DNA of 64,000 nt from Desulfarculaceae bacterium (GTDB taxonomy: Bacteria > Desulfobacterota > Desulfarculia > Desulfarculales > Desulfarculaceae). Positions 54,376 to 62,674 of this stretch are shown here, piece by piece; position 1 is the first letter of the stretch, and the number at the start of each line of letters is the position of its first letter. The stretch spans positions 659,170 through 723,169 of the forward strand of contig JAHLKT010000003.1 in assembly GCA_020444545.1 (NCBI GenBank). The letters are read 5' to 3'. The notes beneath the pieces are model-generated. The model made no database searches and was not told the origin of the DNA. It saw nothing but the letters and a program-made list of their open reading frames with translations. A program made the translations under genes and the position numbers.

Positions 54376-55273
54376 GGGCCAGCTTCTCCTCTGAGAGCAA
54401 CCCCGCCACAATGCGGGCCAGCTCCGGCCGCCAGTCTTCCAGGGCCAGGCCGAAGCACTCCTTGATCTTAGCGCAATCCAGGGCCGAGTAGGCCGGACGC
54501 GCCGCCGGAGCGGCAAAGACCTCGCTGCCCACCGGCTCCAGGACCAGTTCTTTGTCCATCCTATCCCGTGCAGCCTCCCAGATCATTTGCGCGAACTGGT
54601 AGCGGCTAAGGACCAGAGGCCCGCATAAATGATAGGTGCCCCAGGCGCTCTCGCCTTGCGCGGGCAGCAGTCCCGCCACCTTAATCAGGGCGGCGGCCAA
54701 ACCCAGCGTGGCCGTGGGGCAACCCACCTGGTCGTCCACCACCTTGATGACGGGGCGGCTCTTGATCAGCCCCACCATGGTGTGGATGAAGTTATGGGCC
54801 CAGGCCCCGAAAAGCCAGGAGGTGCGGATGATCAGATGGCGCGGGCATTGGGCGCGCACTAGCTCTTCGCCCTCCAGCTTGGAGCGGCCGTACTCGTTGA
54901 GAGGCGCGGGCGGGTCGCTCTCGGTGTATGGCCGCCGCAAGGCCCCGTCGAACACGTAGTCCGTGGAGAAATGCATCAGCGGCACGCCTGCTTGATGACA
55001 AGCCACGGCCAGGTTCCCGGCGCCCCCCGCATTCACCGCCCGGGCGGCTTGCGGATCGCCCTCGGCCTGATCCACCTTAGAATATGCCGTGGCGTTGATC
55101 ACCAGATGGGGCCGGTGCGCGGCCAGGGCCCGCTCCACCGAGCCGGGATCGGTCACGTCCGCCTGGGCGCGGGCCAGCCCGGTCAGCTCCATGGGCGCGG
55201 GTAGCGGCGTCATCATGATCTCGCGCCCCAACATGCCATGGGCGCCGAAAAGCAGTATCTTGCGCGTGGCCAT
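54368..55273 (-). CDS. rmlD: dTDP-4-dehydrorhamnose reductase
   Basis: 301 residues. ILLFGAHGMLGREIM (NADPH site), VINATAYSKVDQAEGDP, FSTDYVFDGA, NEYGRSKLEGEELV (YxxxK) and IRTSWLFGAW are RmlD signatures. It carries out the last step to dTDP-L-rhamnose. It is the first gene of the minus-strand rmlDABC operon and is divergent from the O-antigen-ligase-type gene. A TACAAT-like -10 box lies only 7 bp before the ATG, so a leaderless transcript is possible but not supported by a good -35. Confidence 0.94.
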   Translation of the reverse strand: MATRKILLFGAHGMLGREIMMTPLPAPMELTGLARAQADVTDPGSVERALAAHRPHLVINATAYSKVDQAEGDPQAARAVNAGGAGNLAVACHQAGVPLMHFSTDYVFDGALRRPYTESDPPAPLNEYGRSKLEGEELVRAQCPRHLIIRTSWLFGAWAHNFIHTMVGLIKSRPVIKVVDDQVGCPTATLGLAAALIKVAGLLPAQGESAWGTYHLCGPLVLSRYQFAQMIWEAARDRMDKELVLEPVGSEVFAAPAARPAYSALDCAKIKECFGLALEDWRPELARIVAGLLSEEKLAHA

Positions 55274-55533
55274 GAGAGCATTGTACTCGATTGGCGAATC
55301 TTTCCGGCCGGTAAGGTTTGGGGGCGGCTCTTTTTGATCCTACCCAACGCGGGCGGCCCCGCCAAGCGCCCGGCGGCCTCCCCGGCCCCACGGCTCCCAA
55401 AAATAAACAGGGCACGGCCCGAGAAGTGGTACATTGGTCGGAAGCGGGCCGGCGGCCCGAACCGCCGGTCCGGCGAGACGCCTCGGAATCGGCCAGAGCC
55501 GCCCACGGAACAGAACCGGGACTCGACCTGAAC

Positions 55534-56949
55534 ATGAACTCCAGCCACGCTCAAGACAACCGCGCCAAATCCTATGTGATCATCCTGGGGGCGACCCTTT
55601 TTCTGGGTCCGCTGCTCTTCGGCGGGGTCTATCCCTGGGCACACGGGCTGATCGAGATCGGCATCCTAGTGGCCTTCCTGCTCTGGCTGCGGGGCAAACC
55701 GGCCGGGCCCCAAGGGCCGGACGCCGCACCCTGGGGGCTGTGGTGCCTGCTGGCCTTTTTGACCTGGGCCGGGGTGCAGCTGATACCCCTGCCCCGCGAG
55801 ATCGTCCGCCTGGTGGCCGAGCCGATCTTCAGCCTTTGGCAGCTTGATTTCCTGCCTGGAGACATTGTTCGGCCCCATGCCCTGCTCCCCTTGACCGTCT
55901 ATCCCTTCGCCACAGCCAGCACCGGCCTGCTTTGGCTCTGCTACGCACTGGCCTTTGTCCTGGCCATTAGAACAGGCAACTCACCGAGGCCTGCAGGCCT
56001 GATATGGCTGGTGCTGGTAGCCGGGTTAACGGTAGCTTCCGTTGCCATTATCCAACAAGGCCTGAACGCCAAGGCGATATACGGCATTTTTACTCCCTTG
56101 CACAGCAGTTCCTTCACCGGACCTTATGTGAACTACAACCATTTCGCGGGCTATCTGGAACTTGCAATCCCTCTGGGAATAAGCTTGCTGGCCCTGCACG
56201 CCCGCAAGGACTCATCTTCGGAATCGGGCCAGGCCTGGGTCTGCGGAGGGGCTGTGGCCATCATGGCCGCGGCTCTGTTCATGTCCCGTTCGCGCGGCGG
56301 CATCTTCGCCTTCGGCCTGGTGCTCCTTGGACAGATCCTCTTCCTAGTCGTCCTGATGGGACGGACGCGCGCCCGGGGCAAACTCGTGACCTTCGGTTTG
56401 CTGCTATTGTTCCTGCTGGGCCTGGGCGCAGCTATCACCGACTGGTCCCAAACCCTGCCCCGTTTTCACAACCTGTTTCGACAAGACGCGGCGAGCAGCA
56501 TCCGCTGGCAGCTTTACAAGGACGTGTGGGGCATGAGCAAGCAATTGCCCCTCACCGGCAGCGGCCTGGGCACCTTTAAGGAGGGCTATCCTCCCTTCAA
56601 GACCATTCCCCGTCAGGGCGTGTTCGTTCATGCCCACAACGACTACTTGGAGATTCTGGCCGAGACCGGCTGGCCGGGGCTGCTCATGTTCCTGGGCTTC
56701 GTGGCTTGGGTGCTGGCCCGGGGCGGAGGCTGTCTGCTGCGCGCCCTCTCGCGGCGCACCCGGGGCGATCCCCCGGACCCGGGCCGGGTCCTGCTCCTGG
56801 TGGGCTGCCTGGGCGGCTTCATCTCTTTGCTCATCCACGGTCTGGTGGATTTCAACCTGCGCATCCCGGCCAACGCCCTCACCTGGTTCGTGCTGGCCGG
56901 GCTGGCCGTGGGCCTGAGCGCGCCGGCCCCGCCCCAGGAAACCGCCTGA
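55534..56949 (+). CDS. O-antigen ligase/polymerase-type membrane protein (Wzy_C)
   Basis: 471 residues from ATG 55534; the frame is open to 55318, but those residues are not family-like. About 11 hydrophobic helices with a large periplasmic loop near residues 285-375 that contains the Wzy_C block: GSGLGTFKEGYPPF and HAHNDYLEILAETGWPGLL. These are the O-antigen ligase (WaaL)/ polymerase signatures. Because a Wzy-like protein of a different group stands at 26819, this one is more likely the ligase or a second polymerase; sequence alone does not decide. It is divergent from rmlD and ends 73 bp before the metal-transport operon. Confidence 0.85.
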   Translation: MNSSHAQDNRAKSYVIILGATLFLGPLLFGGVYPWAHGLIEIGILVAFLLWLRGKPAGPQGPDAAPWGLWCLLAFLTWAGVQLIPLPREIVRLVAEPIFSLWQLDFLPGDIVRPHALLPLTVYPFATASTGLLWLCYALAFVLAIRTGNSPRPAGLIWLVLVAGLTVASVAIIQQGLNAKAIYGIFTPLHSSSFTGPYVNYNHFAGYLELAIPLGISLLALHARKDSSSESGQAWVCGGAVAIMAAALFMSRSRGGIFAFGLVLLGQILFLVVLMGRTRARGKLVTFGLLLLFLLGLGAAITDWSQTLPRFHNLFRQDAASSIRWQLYKDVWGMSKQLPLTGSGLGTFKEGYPPFKTIPRQGVFVHAHNDYLEILAETGWPGLLMFLGFVAWVLARGGGCLLRALSRRTRGDPPDPGRVLLLVGCLGGFISLLIHGLVDFNLRIPANALTWFVLAGLAVGLSAPAPPQETA

Positions 56950-56960
56950 GCCCGGATTGC

Positions 56961-57000
56961 TTGGCGAAGGCAAGCCCCCATGGTATTAATATGTAATACC
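56961..57000 (+). promoter_or_regulatory. Promoter with overlapping palindromic operator, metal-transport operon
   Basis: TTGGCG (56961-56966), a 17-bp spacer and TATTAA (56984-56989) form a sigma70-like promoter. The -10 lies inside a perfect inverted repeat, GGTATTA-ATATG-TAATACC (56982-57000, 7-bp arms, 5-bp spacer). The start of the ZnuA-like gene is 23 bp further. A repressor bound there would block RNA polymerase; a Zur/Fur-type regulator is the natural guess in front of a metal-binding protein, but the sequence is not a standard Zur or Fur box. Confidence 0.6.
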
Positions 57001-57022
57001 GCCGCCCCTGGGAGATAGAATA

Positions 57023-57904
57023 ATGCGTCGTTTGCTCGCCATCTGCCTCTGCCTAGTGCTGACCGGCCTTTCCCTGCCCGCCCTGGCCCAAGCGCCCCTG
57101 GTGGTGGGGGTGTCCATCCCGCCCCAGGCCTGGTTGGTCTCGGCCATCGGGGGCAAGCACGTCCGGCCCCTGGTGCTCCTGCCCCCCGGGGCCTCGCCGG
57201 CCACCTATGAGCCCGGCCCCCGCCAGCTGGCCGATCTCGGCCAAGCGCGCCTCTACTTCAGCATCGGGGTGCCCTTTGAACAAGCCTTCCTGCCCCGCCT
57301 GGCCGCCGCCCTGCCCAAGCTCAAGATAGTGCCCATGCAGCGGGGCATAAAGCTGCGCCGCTTGGAAGGCCCAGGCCATGCCCACGGCAAGGAAGCTTTG
57401 CCAGGCCACCAGGCGGGGGCGCCCGACCCCCACGTTTGGCTGGGGCCGCGCGAGATGATGCAGATGGCGGCCAACACCACCGGCGCGCTCAGCGCCCTGG
57501 ACCCGGCCCACGCCGCCGAGTACGCGGCCAACCTGGCCAAGCTGCACCAACGCATCGTGGCCCTGGACGCCAAGCTCTTGAAGGTGCTGGCCCCGCTCAA
57601 GGGCCGGACGGTGCTGGTCTACCACCCGGCCTACGGCTATTTGCTGGACACCTACGGCCTCAAGCAGGAGGCGGTGGAGCTGGAGGGCAAGGAGCCCGGC
57701 CCCCGCCGTTTGGCCGCCATCGTGGACGAAGCCAAGGCCGAGGGCATCCGGGTTATCTTCGTGCAGCCTCAGTTCAACCCGGCCACCGCCAAGGCCCTGG
57801 CCCGGGCCATCAACGGGGTGGTGGTGCCCCTGGACCCCCTGGCCCGCGACTACCCAGCCAATATGGAGTCCATGGCCGAGGCCATCGCCCGGGACATCAA
57901 GTAG
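57023..57904 (+). CDS. Zinc/manganese ABC-type substrate-binding protein (ZnuA-like)
   Basis: 293 residues with a Sec signal peptide (about 1-22, ending LALAQA-like; LPALAQ). It belongs to the cluster A-I metal-binding proteins: VVGVSIPPQAWLVSAIGG, LVLLPPGASPATYEPGP, DPHVWLGPREM, VYHPAYGYLLDTYGL and a late PLDPLARDY with Asp. A short His-rich stretch GPGHAHGKEALPGHQAG fits the flexible loop of ZnuA. The first ligand His of the family, in ASPHTYEP, is Ala here, so metal binding must differ or rely on the loop. No znuB/znuC follow; the next gene, 3 bp on, is a UPF0718 permease. Regulated most likely by the palindrome at 56982-57000. Confidence 0.85.
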   Translation: MRRLLAICLCLVLTGLSLPALAQAPLVVGVSIPPQAWLVSAIGGKHVRPLVLLPPGASPATYEPGPRQLADLGQARLYFSIGVPFEQAFLPRLAAALPKLKIVPMQRGIKLRRLEGPGHAHGKEALPGHQAGAPDPHVWLGPREMMQMAANTTGALSALDPAHAAEYAANLAKLHQRIVALDAKLLKVLAPLKGRTVLVYHPAYGYLLDTYGLKQEAVELEGKEPGPRRLAAIVDEAKAEGIRVIFVQPQFNPATAKALARAINGVVVPLDPLARDYPANMESMAEAIARDIK

Positions 57905-57907
57905 GGC

Positions 57908-58852
57908 ATGGCCCAGCCCGATCAAATCGAGCTTTTCTTCTCTCTCTTCCTGGCCCTGTTCTGGGAGGCAGCGCCCTTTTTGCTCCTGGGATCGCTGGTG
58001 GGCGCCCTGGTGGAGGCCTACCTCAGCCCCGAGCTCTTGGCCCGCCATCTGCCCCGGGGCCGCTGGGCTCAGGTGGGCCTGGGCCTGGGCGCGGGCATGC
58101 TGCTGCCAACCTGCGAATGCGGGGTGGTGCCGGTGGCCCGCCGCCTGCTGGACCGGGGAGTGCCCCCCACCACCGCGCTGACCTACATGCTGGCCGGGCC
58201 GGTGATCAACCCGGTGGTGCTCATCTCCACCTACGTGGCCTTCCAGGGCCGCTGGTCCATGCTCCTGGGCCGGGTGGTAGTGGTGGGCCTGAGCGCGGCG
58301 GTGGTGGGCCTGTGGCTGGGCCGCCGCCCGGGCCGCGAGCTGCTCCGGCCCGAGGCCCCCCGCGCCGTGCCTTTGCTGAACGAGCTGCCCATGCTTTCGG
58401 CCGCGCCGGAGGCGGCCTGCGGCTGCGGGCACGACCACCTGCCCCCCCGCCGGGGGCTGTGGCATCTGATGGCCCGCACCGGCGAGGAGTTCGCCTCCAT
58501 GGCCCCCTACCTTTTGGCCGGGGCGGCGGCCGCCGCGGCGGTGAAGGCCTTTTTGCCCTTGGAGATCCTGGGCGCGGTGCGGGGCGACCTGCTGCTCTCG
58601 CTGGCGGCCATGATGGGCCTGGCCGTGCTCTTGTCGGTGTGCTCCGAGGCCGACGCATTCGTGGCCGCATCGTTCCTGGGCTTCCCGCCCGCCTCCCAGC
58701 TGGCCTTCATCGCCCTGGGGCCCATGGTGGACCTGAAGCTGGTGGCCATGTGGGGCGGGGCCTTCCGCAAGGGGGCGGTGCTGACCCTGGCCTTGTTGCC
58801 CACCCTCCTGGTGGCCGGGCTCTCGCTCTTGTGGGGGTGGCTGTGCTGGTGA
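57908..58852 (+). CDS. UPF0718/YraQ-type permease
   Basis: 314 residues with eight or so helices in two halves. The first half contains LPTCECGVVPVARRLLDRGVPP and GPVINPVVLISTY; the second contains LSVCSEADAFVAASFLGFPP and GPMVDLKLVAMWGG, the duplicated signature of the DUF318/ArsP_1-type permeases (C-E-C-G-x-x-P and the second copy C-S-x-A-D). A cytoplasmic loop between the halves has CGCGHDH, a possible metal site. Family members have been linked to organo-arsenical, zinc or other transport. It starts 3 bp after the ZnuA-like gene and its stop overlaps the next start (GTGA), so the three genes form one operon. Confidence 0.88.
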   Translation: MAQPDQIELFFSLFLALFWEAAPFLLLGSLVGALVEAYLSPELLARHLPRGRWAQVGLGLGAGMLLPTCECGVVPVARRLLDRGVPPTTALTYMLAGPVINPVVLISTYVAFQGRWSMLLGRVVVVGLSAAVVGLWLGRRPGRELLRPEAPRAVPLLNELPMLSAAPEAACGCGHDHLPPRRGLWHLMARTGEEFASMAPYLLAGAAAAAAVKAFLPLEILGAVRGDLLLSLAAMMGLAVLLSVCSEADAFVAASFLGFPPASQLAFIALGPMVDLKLVAMWGGAFRKGAVLTLALLPTLLVAGLSLLWGWLCW

Positions 58853-59631
58853 GGCCCAACCGCTTCCTGGCCATGGCCGAGGGGCTCATCCTCACCGGCC
58901 TGGGCCTGTGCATGATCCAGTTGGCCTTCAGCCAGGACTACTGGATGCTCCTGAACCCCTCCTTCCGCTGGCTCACCGGCACCGCCGGGGGGCTCCTGGC
59001 CCTGTGCGGCCTGGCCGCCGCCCTGATTACCGGCCGCAGGGCCGGGCTGGTGCGGCCGCTCTTGTTGGGCCTGCTGTTGGCCCTGGCCATCTCCTGGGAC
59101 CTGGGGGCCTGGTCCCAGCCCGGGGTGGGCACCGGCGGCGCGGCCTTCAACCCCCAGCAGCGCCAGCGCATCGCCTCCCGCCTGCAACACGGCGGCCACG
59201 AGTACATCAAGATCAACCTGGCCGAGCTGTTCCTCCTGGCCGAGCAAGCCCCCGAGGCCTGGGCCGACAAGCGCTACGTGTTCCGGGGCCAGGTGGTGAA
59301 CACCGCCAAGCTCTCGGCCAAAAAGCACTTCGCGGTGGTGCGCCTCAGTGTGTGGTGCTGCCTGGCCGACGCGGTGTGGGTGGGTTTCGCGGTCTCCCTG
59401 CCGCCCGGGGCCGAGCTGCCGGGCCAGGGCCAGTGGGTGCGGATCTACGGCCGCCTGGTGGCCCGCCAGGGCGCGCCGGACCAGAGCGAGGCGGTGATGG
59501 ACAAGGCCACCAACCGCCTGACGGCCATCAACTCGCGCTGCTTGTTCCGCTCCGAGGCGTTGGTGCCCATCAAGATGCCCAGGCCTCCCTACATGTTCCA
59601 GACCCGCCAACAGGAGCCTTACGCCTACTGA
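58849..59631 (+). CDS. TIGR03943/DUF1980-type protein (YcgQ-like), permease partner
   Basis: 260 residues from GTG 58849, overlapping the permease stop by 4 bp (GTGA). Two to three N-terminal helices (AEGLILTGLGLCMIQLAF, GGLLALCGLAAALIT, PLLLGLLLALAISWDLG) precede a periplasmic domain. That domain contains KRYVFRGQVV, VVRLSVWCCLADAVWVGFAV and WVRIYGRLVA, matching the TIGR03943 family, which is nearly always encoded next to a UPF0718 permease. The partner couple is known as YcgR/YcgQ in Bacillus, where it is controlled by zinc. Function in transport is inferred from that pairing. Confidence 0.82.
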   Translation: MRPNRFLAMAEGLILTGLGLCMIQLAFSQDYWMLLNPSFRWLTGTAGGLLALCGLAAALITGRRAGLVRPLLLGLLLALAISWDLGAWSQPGVGTGGAAFNPQQRQRIASRLQHGGHEYIKINLAELFLLAEQAPEAWADKRYVFRGQVVNTAKLSAKKHFAVVRLSVWCCLADAVWVGFAVSLPPGAELPGQGQWVRIYGRLVARQGAPDQSEAVMDKATNRLTAINSRCLFRSEALVPIKMPRPPYMFQTRQQEPYAY

Positions 59632-59690
59632 GCCGGGTTGCCCCACGCCGCCGCGAGGGGTAAATTATAGGCTACAGGTTGGGTATTGTT

Positions 59691-59723
59691 CGCCGCCGCC
59701 CCGGGGGCGGCGGTTGTTTTTTT
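59691..59723 (+). terminator. Strong intrinsic terminator
   Basis: A GC-only stem (cgccgccgcccc with gggggcggcgg) is followed by ttgttttttt, 60 bp after the metal-transport operon. The following MFS gene begins only 18 bp later, so its promoter must overlap the stem or lie upstream of it. Confidence 0.9.
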
Positions 59724-59740
59724 ATCAGGGAGGATCGGCC

Positions 59741-60940
59741 TTGAATCCCGAGGAAAAGCACATCCTGGCGGTGACCTGTTTCGGTCACTTCCTGAGTCAC
59801 TACAACATGCTGGTCTTTCCCTCGGTGGTGCTGCCTCTCGCCGCCTTGTTGAACCTGCCCCTGGCTGCGGTGCTGGGCCTGAGCCTGTGGCAATACCTGC
59901 TCTTCGGGCTCACCGCCCTGCCCTGGGGCCTGGCCTGCGACCGCTTCGGGGCCAAGCCCCTGATGATGGTGTTCTTCATGGGAGCCGGGCTCTGCGGGCT
60001 GGCCGCCGCCTGGTTCGTGGACGACGCCACGATGCTCAGCCTGTGCCTGGCCGGAGTGGGTCTGTTCTCGGGTTGCTACCATCCCGCCGGGCTGGGCCTG
60101 GTGGCCCGGGGCGTCCAGCGGATCGCGCGGGGCATGGCCTTCAACGGCATCTTCGGCAACCTGGGCCTGGGGGCCTCTCCCCTGATCACCGGGCTGATGG
60201 TGTGGCTGTGGGGGCCGCGGGCCGGCTTCGTGGCCATGGGCGTGTTGAACCTGGCCGGTTTCGGGCTGATGGCCGCGCTCAAGCTGGACGAACCGCCCCG
60301 CGCCAGCGGCGAAGACGCCCGCAGCGCCAAGGGCCTGGTGGGCCCCTTCCTCATCCTGCTGGTGGCCATGATGCTGGGCGGCATCACCTACCGGGGCCTC
60401 ACCGTCAGCCTGCCCAGCTATCTGGAGATCGACGCGCCCGCCCTTCTGAGCTGGTTCCAGGCGGTGTTCGGAGCCGGGGTCACCGGCAACTTCATGGCCA
60501 CCCTGATCACCGCCTTTATCTTCACGGTGGGCGCGGCGGGGCAATACTTCGGCGGCTGGGTCGGCGAGCGGATCGACCCCCGCTGGGGCTACCTGACCTT
60601 CCACGCCATCAGCATCCCGGCGGTGTTCCTCATGGCCTGGGCCTCCAACCTGCCCCTGGTGATCCTGGCCATGATCTACGTGTTCTTCCTCTTGGGCATG
60701 CAGCCCATGGAGAACACCCTGGTCAGCCGCCTGAGCCCCCCGGCCTTCAAGCACACCGCCTACGGCACCAAGTTCATCCTCACTTTCGGGGTGGGGGCCT
60801 TCGCGGTGAAGGTGGCCGGCTGGGTGGAGGCGGCCTGGGGCCTGGGAGCCATCTACCTGGGCATCGGCTGCGTCACCCTGGCCCTGGTGGGGACCATCGC
60901 GATACTCATCAGCCGCACCCCCAAGATGGAGCACGCCTGA
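59741..60940 (+). CDS. MFS transporter
   Basis: 399 residues from TTG 59741, preferred over an ATG at 59714 because AGGGAGG stands seven bases before it and the upstream residues would encode part of the terminator. Twelve hydrophobic helices; GLACDRFGAKPLM is the loop 2-3 signature of the major facilitator family (G-x-x-x-D-R-x-G-x-[RK]), and YHPAGLGLVARG and a second-half GGWVGERIDPRWGY support the fold. It resembles sugar-phosphate-antiporter-like or fosmidomycin-resistance-type MFS proteins (HFLSHYNMLVFPSVVLPLA). Substrate unknown. It is a single gene after the terminator. Confidence 0.87.
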   Translation: MNPEEKHILAVTCFGHFLSHYNMLVFPSVVLPLAALLNLPLAAVLGLSLWQYLLFGLTALPWGLACDRFGAKPLMMVFFMGAGLCGLAAAWFVDDATMLSLCLAGVGLFSGCYHPAGLGLVARGVQRIARGMAFNGIFGNLGLGASPLITGLMVWLWGPRAGFVAMGVLNLAGFGLMAALKLDEPPRASGEDARSAKGLVGPFLILLVAMMLGGITYRGLTVSLPSYLEIDAPALLSWFQAVFGAGVTGNFMATLITAFIFTVGAAGQYFGGWVGERIDPRWGYLTFHAISIPAVFLMAWASNLPLVILAMIYVFFLLGMQPMENTLVSRLSPPAFKHTAYGTKFILTFGVGAFAVKVAGWVEAAWGLGAIYLGIGCVTLALVGTIAILISRTPKMEHA

Positions 60941-61076
60941 GAGCCGGTTACATTTGTGCAGATTAAACGTATTGGTTTGACTGCCGATACGCGGCAAGTT
61001 AACATCCTCGCTGGACCTGCTCCGGCCCAAGGCCCGCGCCCACGGCGGGCCACAACCAGCGAGGGGATCATATCTC

Positions 61077-61610
61077 ATGCCGCCATCCACCGATGAAAAC
61101 AGAAAATACCGTTTTTCCTGGGACCTGCTGGGCAACATCAGCGTGGGCCGTCCCAATCTGGGCGCCCAAACCCGCCTGGAGGTCTACCGCTTGATGCAGT
61201 TCGCCTTCCGCGACGTCATGGAGCAGAAGCTGGGCACCGAGCAGACCGACCAGCTTTTCTATGAGGCCGGCTATTTGGCCGGCGCGGAATTTTTCAAAAA
61301 CGTCCTGCCCCCCACCGACGACTTCAGCCAGTTCGTGGCCAACCTGCAAGCCGCGCTCAAGGACATGGGCATCGGCATCCTCAGGGTGGAAAAGGCCGAT
61401 CTGGAAACCGGCTCCCTGGTGGTCACCGTCTCCGAAGACCTGGACTGCTCGGGGCTTCCCGAGCTGGACTTCGAGATCTGCATCTACGACGAGGGCTTCA
61501 TCGCCGGTCTCTTGGAGAGCTACACCGAGGCGCGTTTCAAGGTCAAGGAAGTGGACTGCTGGTGCACCGGCGACCGCACCTGCCGCTTCACCGCCGAGGT
61601 CATAGATTGA
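61077..61610 (+). CDS. V4R-domain sensor protein
   Basis: 177 residues. The C-terminal half shows the V4R (4-vinyl-reductase) fold: YLAGAEFFKN, ESYTEARFKVKEVDCWCTGDRTCRFTAEV, with a Cys-rich end (CWCTGDRTC) that may bind metal or a small hydrophobic ligand, as in XylR/DmpR-type and BchJ proteins. No DNA-binding or enzymatic domain is attached. The stop overlaps the start of a diguanylate cyclase gene (TTGA), so the protein is probably the sensory partner of that enzyme. Ligand unknown. Confidence 0.82.
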   Translation: MPPSTDENRKYRFSWDLLGNISVGRPNLGAQTRLEVYRLMQFAFRDVMEQKLGTEQTDQLFYEAGYLAGAEFFKNVLPPTDDFSQFVANLQAALKDMGIGILRVEKADLETGSLVVTVSEDLDCSGLPELDFEICIYDEGFIAGLLESYTEARFKVKEVDCWCTGDRTCRFTAEVID

Positions 61611-62620
61611 CCCCCGTTTTCGGCACCAATAAGCTCGCGGCTTCTTCCGAGAGCCACCCCCAGTGCGACCAGAGGTGGCTGGAGCTTTTGGACCAAGTCC
61701 TGAGCTCCCCCCAGGAGCCCAGCTTGCCCGCGGACCTGGCCAGGGTTCCCCTGGCGGTCAAGCTCTACGAGCAGTGCCTGGAGCTGCGCCGCTTCTCCAT
61801 GGGCCTGTTCAACGGGGAGCTGGACCAGCAGCTCAAGTCCAAGGGCTTCGTGGCCGGGGCCTTCAAGGGCCTGCAAGCCAACCTGCGCCACCTCTCCTGG
61901 CAGACCCAGGTCATCGCGTCCGGCGATTTCAGCCAGCGGGTGGATTTCATGGGCGAGTTCTCCCGCTCCTTCAACTCCATGGTGAAGCAGCTGGACCATA
62001 GTCTGAAGCTGCTCCAGGAAAAGGAAGCCGCCCTGGTCCAGGAAATCCAGGAGAGGAAGAACACCGAGGAGGCGCTCAGGGCCAGCGAGGAGCGCTACCG
62101 CCAGCTGGCCACCACCGATTCGCTCACCGGCCTGTACAACCGCCGCCACTTCTTCCACCTGGCCGAGCGCGAGATGGCCCGGGCCATGCGCTACAGCCAC
62201 CCCCTGGCGGTGATCATCATGGACCTGGACCATTTCAAGCAGGTCAACGACACCCACGGCCACGCCGCGGGCGACGAGATACTCAAGGAGGTGGCCGGCC
62301 TGGCTCAGAGCAACTTCCGCGCCAGCGACATCCTGGCCCGCTACGGCGGCGAGGAGTTCATCTTCCTGATGCCCGAAACCGACCCGGAGGCGGCCACCGC
62401 CGCCGCCGAGCGCCTGCGCCAAGACATCGCCGCCCGGTCCTTTGCCCAAGACCCGGCGCCTCTCAAGGTCACCGCCAGCATGGGCCTTTGCTGCCACCAC
62501 GATGGGGAGCACACCCCCCAGCAATGCCGCCAATGCCTGGAGGCGATAATATCCTTGGCCGACAAGGCCCTGTATCAGGCCAAGGAAGCGGGCCGCAACA
62601 CGCTGAGACAAGCCCAGTAA
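61607..62620 (+). CDS. Diguanylate cyclase (GGDEF)
   Basis: 337 residues from TTG 61607, which overlaps the V4R stop (TTGA) and has GAGG nine bases upstream; a frame start at 61562 lies inside the V4R gene and is less likely. A helical N-terminal part (about 1-100) leads into a HAMP-like segment (IASGDFSQRVDFMGEFSRSFNSM, split after SGDF) and a coiled coil. The GGDEF domain has TTDSLTGLYNRRHFF, DLDHFKQVNDTHGHAAGDE and RYGGEEF (about 244-250); RASD five residues before it is the inhibitory I-site. It should make c-di-GMP and be product-inhibited. No membrane helix. Its paired V4R protein probably supplies the signal. Relevance to exopolysaccharide is possible, not shown. Confidence 0.92.
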   Translation: MTPVFGTNKLAASSESHPQCDQRWLELLDQVLSSPQEPSLPADLARVPLAVKLYEQCLELRRFSMGLFNGELDQQLKSKGFVAGAFKGLQANLRHLSWQTQVIASGDFSQRVDFMGEFSRSFNSMVKQLDHSLKLLQEKEAALVQEIQERKNTEEALRASEERYRQLATTDSLTGLYNRRHFFHLAEREMARAMRYSHPLAVIIMDLDHFKQVNDTHGHAAGDEILKEVAGLAQSNFRASDILARYGGEEFIFLMPETDPEAATAAAERLRQDIAARSFAQDPAPLKVTASMGLCCHHDGEHTPQQCRQCLEAIISLADKALYQAKEAGRNTLRQAQ

Positions 62621-62651
62621 AAAGCCGGGAGCCCCGAAAGGCTCCCGGCTT
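62617..62651 (-). terminator. Bidirectional intrinsic terminator between GGDEF and dctP genes
   Basis: Twelve-base-pair perfect stem (aagccgggagcc 62622-62633 with ggctcccggctt 62640-62651). On the minus strand it is followed by TTTTTACTGG, giving a good terminator for dctP; on the plus strand the tail is weak. Confidence 0.8.
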
Positions 62652-62674
62652 GGTATTCGCGCTGTCGCCGAGGG

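Noticed and set aside
57436..58848. Upstream extension of the TIGR03943 frame by 471 codons
   Set aside because: This part is Gly/Pro-rich, overlaps the ZnuA-like and permease genes in another frame and is clearly a shadow; the real start is GTG 58849.
59672..61156. 494-codon minus-strand frame opposite the MFS gene
   Set aside because: Gln/Gly/His-rich antisense frame with no domains.
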